Made by a program: the position numbers and the translations under genes
The notes under the pieces: model-generated
What the model was told of the DNA's origin: nothing
The model's input: the letters and a program-made list of their open reading frames with translations, nothing else
The model's database searches: none
In this document: piece by piece, positions 5,604 to 7,972 of the stretch
Layout of the letters: each line of letters starts with the position of its first letter
Numbering within the stretch: the first letter of the stretch is position 1
Source of the DNA: Gemmatimonadota bacterium
Lineage (GTDB): Bacteria > Gemmatimonadota > Gemmatimonadetes > Palauibacterales > Palauibacteraceae
Direction of reading: 5' to 3'
Length of the DNA: 7,972 nucleotides
Assembly: GCA_023554435.1 (NCBI GenBank)
Contig: JAMJQV010000147.1
Location: 1-7,972 of the forward strand

Positions 5604-7630
5604 ATCTCCTCGAGTCGTTCCTTCGGGTCGCGCAGCACGCCGAAGCGGGGTATCACCCCGTCCTCCCGGGACTGATTCTCCTGCTCCCCCTGCTGGGGTT
5701 CGTGATCAACGGTCTCGGGGCGTTCCTGTGGCGCGACAACAAGCGCGTGCCGAGCGTGGTGGGGCCACTGGCCATCATCGGGGCCTTCGCCATCGTGGTG
5801 GCCAACTTCCTGGCCATGCGCGGCGCGATGCCGCACGATCCGGCGGTCGTTTCGCTGTGGACCTGGATGGCGGTCGGTGACCTGTCGATTGGAGTGGATC
5901 TTCAGTTCGATCAGCTGTCCATTCTCATGATGCTGGTCGTCACCGGCGTGTCATCGGTGATCCACGTGTACAGCATCGGCTACATGCGAGCGGATCCCGG
6001 GTACTCCCGTTACTTCGCCTACCTGAACCTGTTCGTGTTCTTCATGCTCATCCTGGTGATGGGCGGGAACTTCCCGATCATGTTCGTGGGTTGGGAGGGC
6101 GTCGGATTGTGCTCCTATCTGCTGATCGGGTTCTGGTACGAGAATCGCGACTTCGCCTCGGCCGGGAAGAAGGCGTTCATCGTGAACCGGATCGGAGACT
6201 TCGGTTTCCTGGTCGCGATGTTCCTGATCTTCACGCACTTCGGGACGCTGAACTTCACGGAAGTGTTTGCGGCGGCGCCGGAGACGCTCGTGTTCGGGGG
6301 CGGAGTGGTGACCCTGACCACGCTTCTGCTGTTCCTCGGAGCCACGGGTAAGTCGGCCCAAATTCCTCTGTACGTGTGGCTCCCGGACGCGATGGCCGGA
6401 CCCACGCCGGTTTCGGCGCTGATCCACGCCGCGACCATGGTGACGGCAGGCGTGTACATGGTGGCCCGCTCAGGCGTGCTGTTCGCGATGTCACCGGTAT
6501 CACAGGCGATCGTGGCGGCCGTGGGTGCGGGAACCGCCCTCCTGGCGGCGACGATCGCGACCCAGCAGTACGACATCAAGAAGGTACTCGCCTACAGCAC
6601 GGTCTCTCAGCTGGGGTACATGTTCCTGGCGGTTGGAATCGGGGCCTTCACGGCGGGTGTGTTCCACCTGATGACGCACGCATTCTTCAAGGCCCTTTTG
6701 TTCCTCGGGTCCGGCGCCGTGATTCACGCCATGCATGAAGCGTATCACCAGGTCCACCGTCACGACGATCCCAATGACATGCGGAACCACGGGGGGCTGA
6801 AGAACGTGATGCCGATCACGTGGGCCACCATGTGGATCGGTACGGTGGCGATCGCGGGCATCTTCCCGTTTGCCGGGTTCTTTTCGAAGGACGAGATCAT
6901 CTGGAGCGCCGGGTCGTACGGCTACGTGGTCTTGTGGGTCGTGGCGATCATCACCGCCATCCTTACCGCCGCGTACATGACGCGCTTGATGGTCCTGACC
7001 TTCCACGGAGAGAATCGCAGCGGCGCTGACGCGAAACCGCACATCCGAGAGGTTCCCGCCGTAATGTGGGTGCCGCTGGCGATCCTGGCCTTCCTGTCGC
7101 TGGTTGGCGGCTGGGTGCAGATCCCGGATGCACTGCCGGTGCTTCCGGCGGTGGACGCGCTTCACCACTGGCTGGAACCGGTGATGGAGCCTGCCAGGCA
7201 CGTCATGATGGAGCACGGATTCCACCAGGCACACGAGGCTCCGCTGGGAGGTGGCGAGGCGGCTTGGGCCATCATTTCGACGGTCCTGGCGCTGTTCGTC
7301 GTGGTCCTGACGTTCCGGGCAATGGTACACCGGCGATACAGTCCGGCGGCGGAGAGCGAGGCGCCGACCGGTTTCGCGGGCGTTCTCTACAACAAGTGGT
7401 ACGTCGATGAGCTGTATGATCGAGTGATCATCCGTCCACTGCTCGCCCTGTGGCGCGGCTGCTGGAAGATCGTGGACGACGGCATCATCGACGGTTCGTT
7501 GAATGCGCTGGCCTCGGGGACCCGGATGGTGGGCTGGGTTGGAAGCCTCTTCCAGACGGGTCGAGTCGCCGGCTACATGTTCTGGTTCGTGACGGGCGTG
7601 GTGCTGATCCTGGCCCTGCTCCTGCTGTGA
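5597..7630 (+). CDS. nuoL: NADH-quinone oxidoreductase subunit L (antiporter-like, ND5)
   Basis: NuoL is the distal antiporter-like subunit of the membrane arm and one of the proton pumps. It also provides the long lateral helix that runs along the arm. At 677 residues it is within or slightly above the family range. Essential residues are visible: Glu167 in VGWEGVGLCSYLLIGFW (helix 5), Asp201 in NRIGDFG, Lys252 in GKSAQ (helix 7), the helix 7-8 region PTPVSALIHAATMVTAGVY (269-287), Lys365 in HAFFKALLFLGSG, and Lys431 in FSKDE (helix 12). The C-terminal part after about 590 contains the typical NKWYVDELYD and closing hydrophobic helix. A His-rich loop (376-398, about seven His) stands between the conserved GSGAVIHAMH and the GGLKNVMP stretch, and a second His-rich polar segment lies at 523-546. 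The start ATG overlaps the nuoK end by seven bases and lacks a Shine-Dalgarno, implying coupled translation. The MrpA/MnhA antiporter family is the main alternative, and the context excludes it. Confidence 0.97.
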   Translation: MVNLLESFLRVAQHAEAGYHPVLPGLILLLPLLGFVINGLGAFLWRDNKRVPSVVGPLAIIGAFAIVVANFLAMRGAMPHDPAVVSLWTWMAVGDLSIGVDLQFDQLSILMMLVVTGVSSVIHVYSIGYMRADPGYSRYFAYLNLFVFFMLILVMGGNFPIMFVGWEGVGLCSYLLIGFWYENRDFASAGKKAFIVNRIGDFGFLVAMFLIFTHFGTLNFTEVFAAAPETLVFGGGVVTLTTLLLFLGATGKSAQIPLYVWLPDAMAGPTPVSALIHAATMVTAGVYMVARSGVLFAMSPVSQAIVAAVGAGTALLAATIATQQYDIKKVLAYSTVSQLGYMFLAVGIGAFTAGVFHLMTHAFFKALLFLGSGAVIHAMHEAYHQVHRHDDPNDMRNHGGLKNVMPITWATMWIGTVAIAGIFPFAGFFSKDEIIWSAGSYGYVVLWVVAIITAILTAAYMTRLMVLTFHGENRSGADAKPHIREVPAVMWVPLAILAFLSLVGGWVQIPDALPVLPAVDALHHWLEPVMEPARHVMMEHGFHQAHEAPLGGGEAAWAIISTVLALFVVVLTFRAMVHRRYSPAAESEAPTGFAGVLYNKWYVDELYDRVIIRPLLALWRGCWKIVDDGIIDGSLNALASGTRMVGWVGSLFQTGRVAGYMFWFVTGVVLILALLLL

Positions 7631-7655
7631 CGAACCCAGCAAGTGAAATAGAGCC

Positions 7656-7972
7656 TTGAACGATTTCTTCGAGAGCCACTGGGTCCTGAGCGTGCTCCTG
7701 ATCCTGCCTCTGGCGGGTTCGGCGGCGTGTTTGATCGTGAGAGAGGAACAGTCCCGGCACGTGGCGATGCTCACGAGCGTAGTCGCGTTCCTGGTCTCGC
7801 TACCGCTCTTCTGGACGTTTCGCTCCGGAACGGCTGCCATACAGAACTACATCTCGATTCCGTGGATCGAGGCGTGGGGCATCGGATACACCATCGGTAT
7901 CGATGGCATTTCCATCCTCATGGTGCTGCTGACGACGTTCGTCACGCCCCTCGCGATCCTCGGCTCGTACAC
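7656..7972 (+). CDS. nuoM: NADH-quinone oxidoreductase subunit M, N-terminal part (partial, TTG start)
   Basis: NuoM (ND4) is the middle antiporter-like proton pump. The open frame continues past the window end; 105 codons are visible. The translation starts NDFFESHWVLSVLLILPLAGS and has a first helix near 10-28, a second near 36-55, then the diagnostic IPWIEAWGIGYTIGIDGIS (68-86) followed by ILMVLLTTFVTPLAILGSY. An in-frame TGA lies at 7644-7646, and between it and the first helix the only start-type codon is TTG at 7656. The next candidate is GTG at 7692, which would cut into helix 1. TTG is therefore the best start, with AAGTGA (7641-7646) as a modest ribosome binding site at nine-base spacing. 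It follows nuoL by 25 bases, the standard L-M order. Identity is firm; the start is less so. Confidence 0.93.
   Translation, partial: MNDFFESHWVLSVLLILPLAGSAACLIVREEQSRHVAMLTSVVAFLVSLPLFWTFRSGTAAIQNYISIPWIEAWGIGYTIGIDGISILMVLLTTFVTPLAILGSY

Noticed and set aside
6500..7840. Open frame of 446 codons on the - strand opposite nuoL and the nuoM start
   Set aside because: Arg/His/Gln/Asp-rich low-complexity translation running across two real genes and their junction; no domain seen.
1..7972. A novel defence, mobile or biosynthetic system hidden in the window
   Set aside because: Coding by nine recognisable nuo genes is essentially continuous, with gaps of at most 31 bases; no repeats, integrase, transposase or unknown gene is left to explain.

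Overview
The window lies wholly inside a nuo operon, the gene cluster for respiratory complex I (proton-pumping NADH:quinone oxidoreductase, NDH-1). All genes are on the + strand in the canonical order nuoE (3' end only) - nuoF - nuoG - nuoH - nuoI - nuoJ - nuoK - nuoL - nuoM (5' end only). Every gene was recognised from cofactor-binding motifs and membrane signatures that can be read directly in the translations. No RNA gene, mobile element, CRISPR array, promoter or terminator is visible. The largest non-coding gap is 31 bases, so there is no unexplained stretch over 300 bases.

Layout. Positions 1-2999 encode the peripheral NADH-oxidising arm: the NuoE C-terminus with the last two Cys of its 2Fe-2S site, NuoF with FMN, the NADH site and cluster N3, and NuoG with four cluster sites. 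Positions 3008-4772 encode the junction with the membrane: NuoH, at the quinone-site entrance, and NuoI, with two 4Fe-4S clusters. Positions 4769-7972 encode membrane-arm subunits: NuoJ and NuoK (small) and the antiporter-like NuoL and NuoM. Electrons would pass from NADH to FMN, then along the Fe-S chain in NuoF, NuoG and NuoI to quinone at NuoH. The resulting conformational and electrostatic changes drive proton translocation in NuoH and NuoJ-M. NuoA-D and NuoN, needed for a full 14-subunit enzyme, are not in the window; the first four are expected upstream of position 1 and nuoN downstream of nuoM.

Expression layout. Gaps are 13, 31, 8, 1, -4, 7, -7 and 25 bases, so the genes are very probably co-transcribed and several are translationally coupled (nuoI/nuoJ by an ATGA overlap, nuoK/nuoL by a 7-base overlap). 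The nuoM start appears to be TTG.

Organism. The DNA is GC-rich with a strong GC third-position bias, which also creates many long shadow reading frames. The complete NuoEFG module with NADH site points to a respiring bacterium. A short NuoG (525 residues), a long NuoH (421 residues) and a His-rich loop in NuoL suggest a non-proteobacterial lineage. My guess is Gemmatimonadota or a related FCB-type group, but this is an impression from sequence style, not a demonstrated assignment.

Novelty. I found no undescribed system. The points worth a second look are variations inside complex I: a shortened NuoG that still has a full N7 cluster ligand set, a Cys-to-Ala change in the NuoF NADH/FMN motif, a NuoH C-terminal extension, and the NuoL His-rich insertion.
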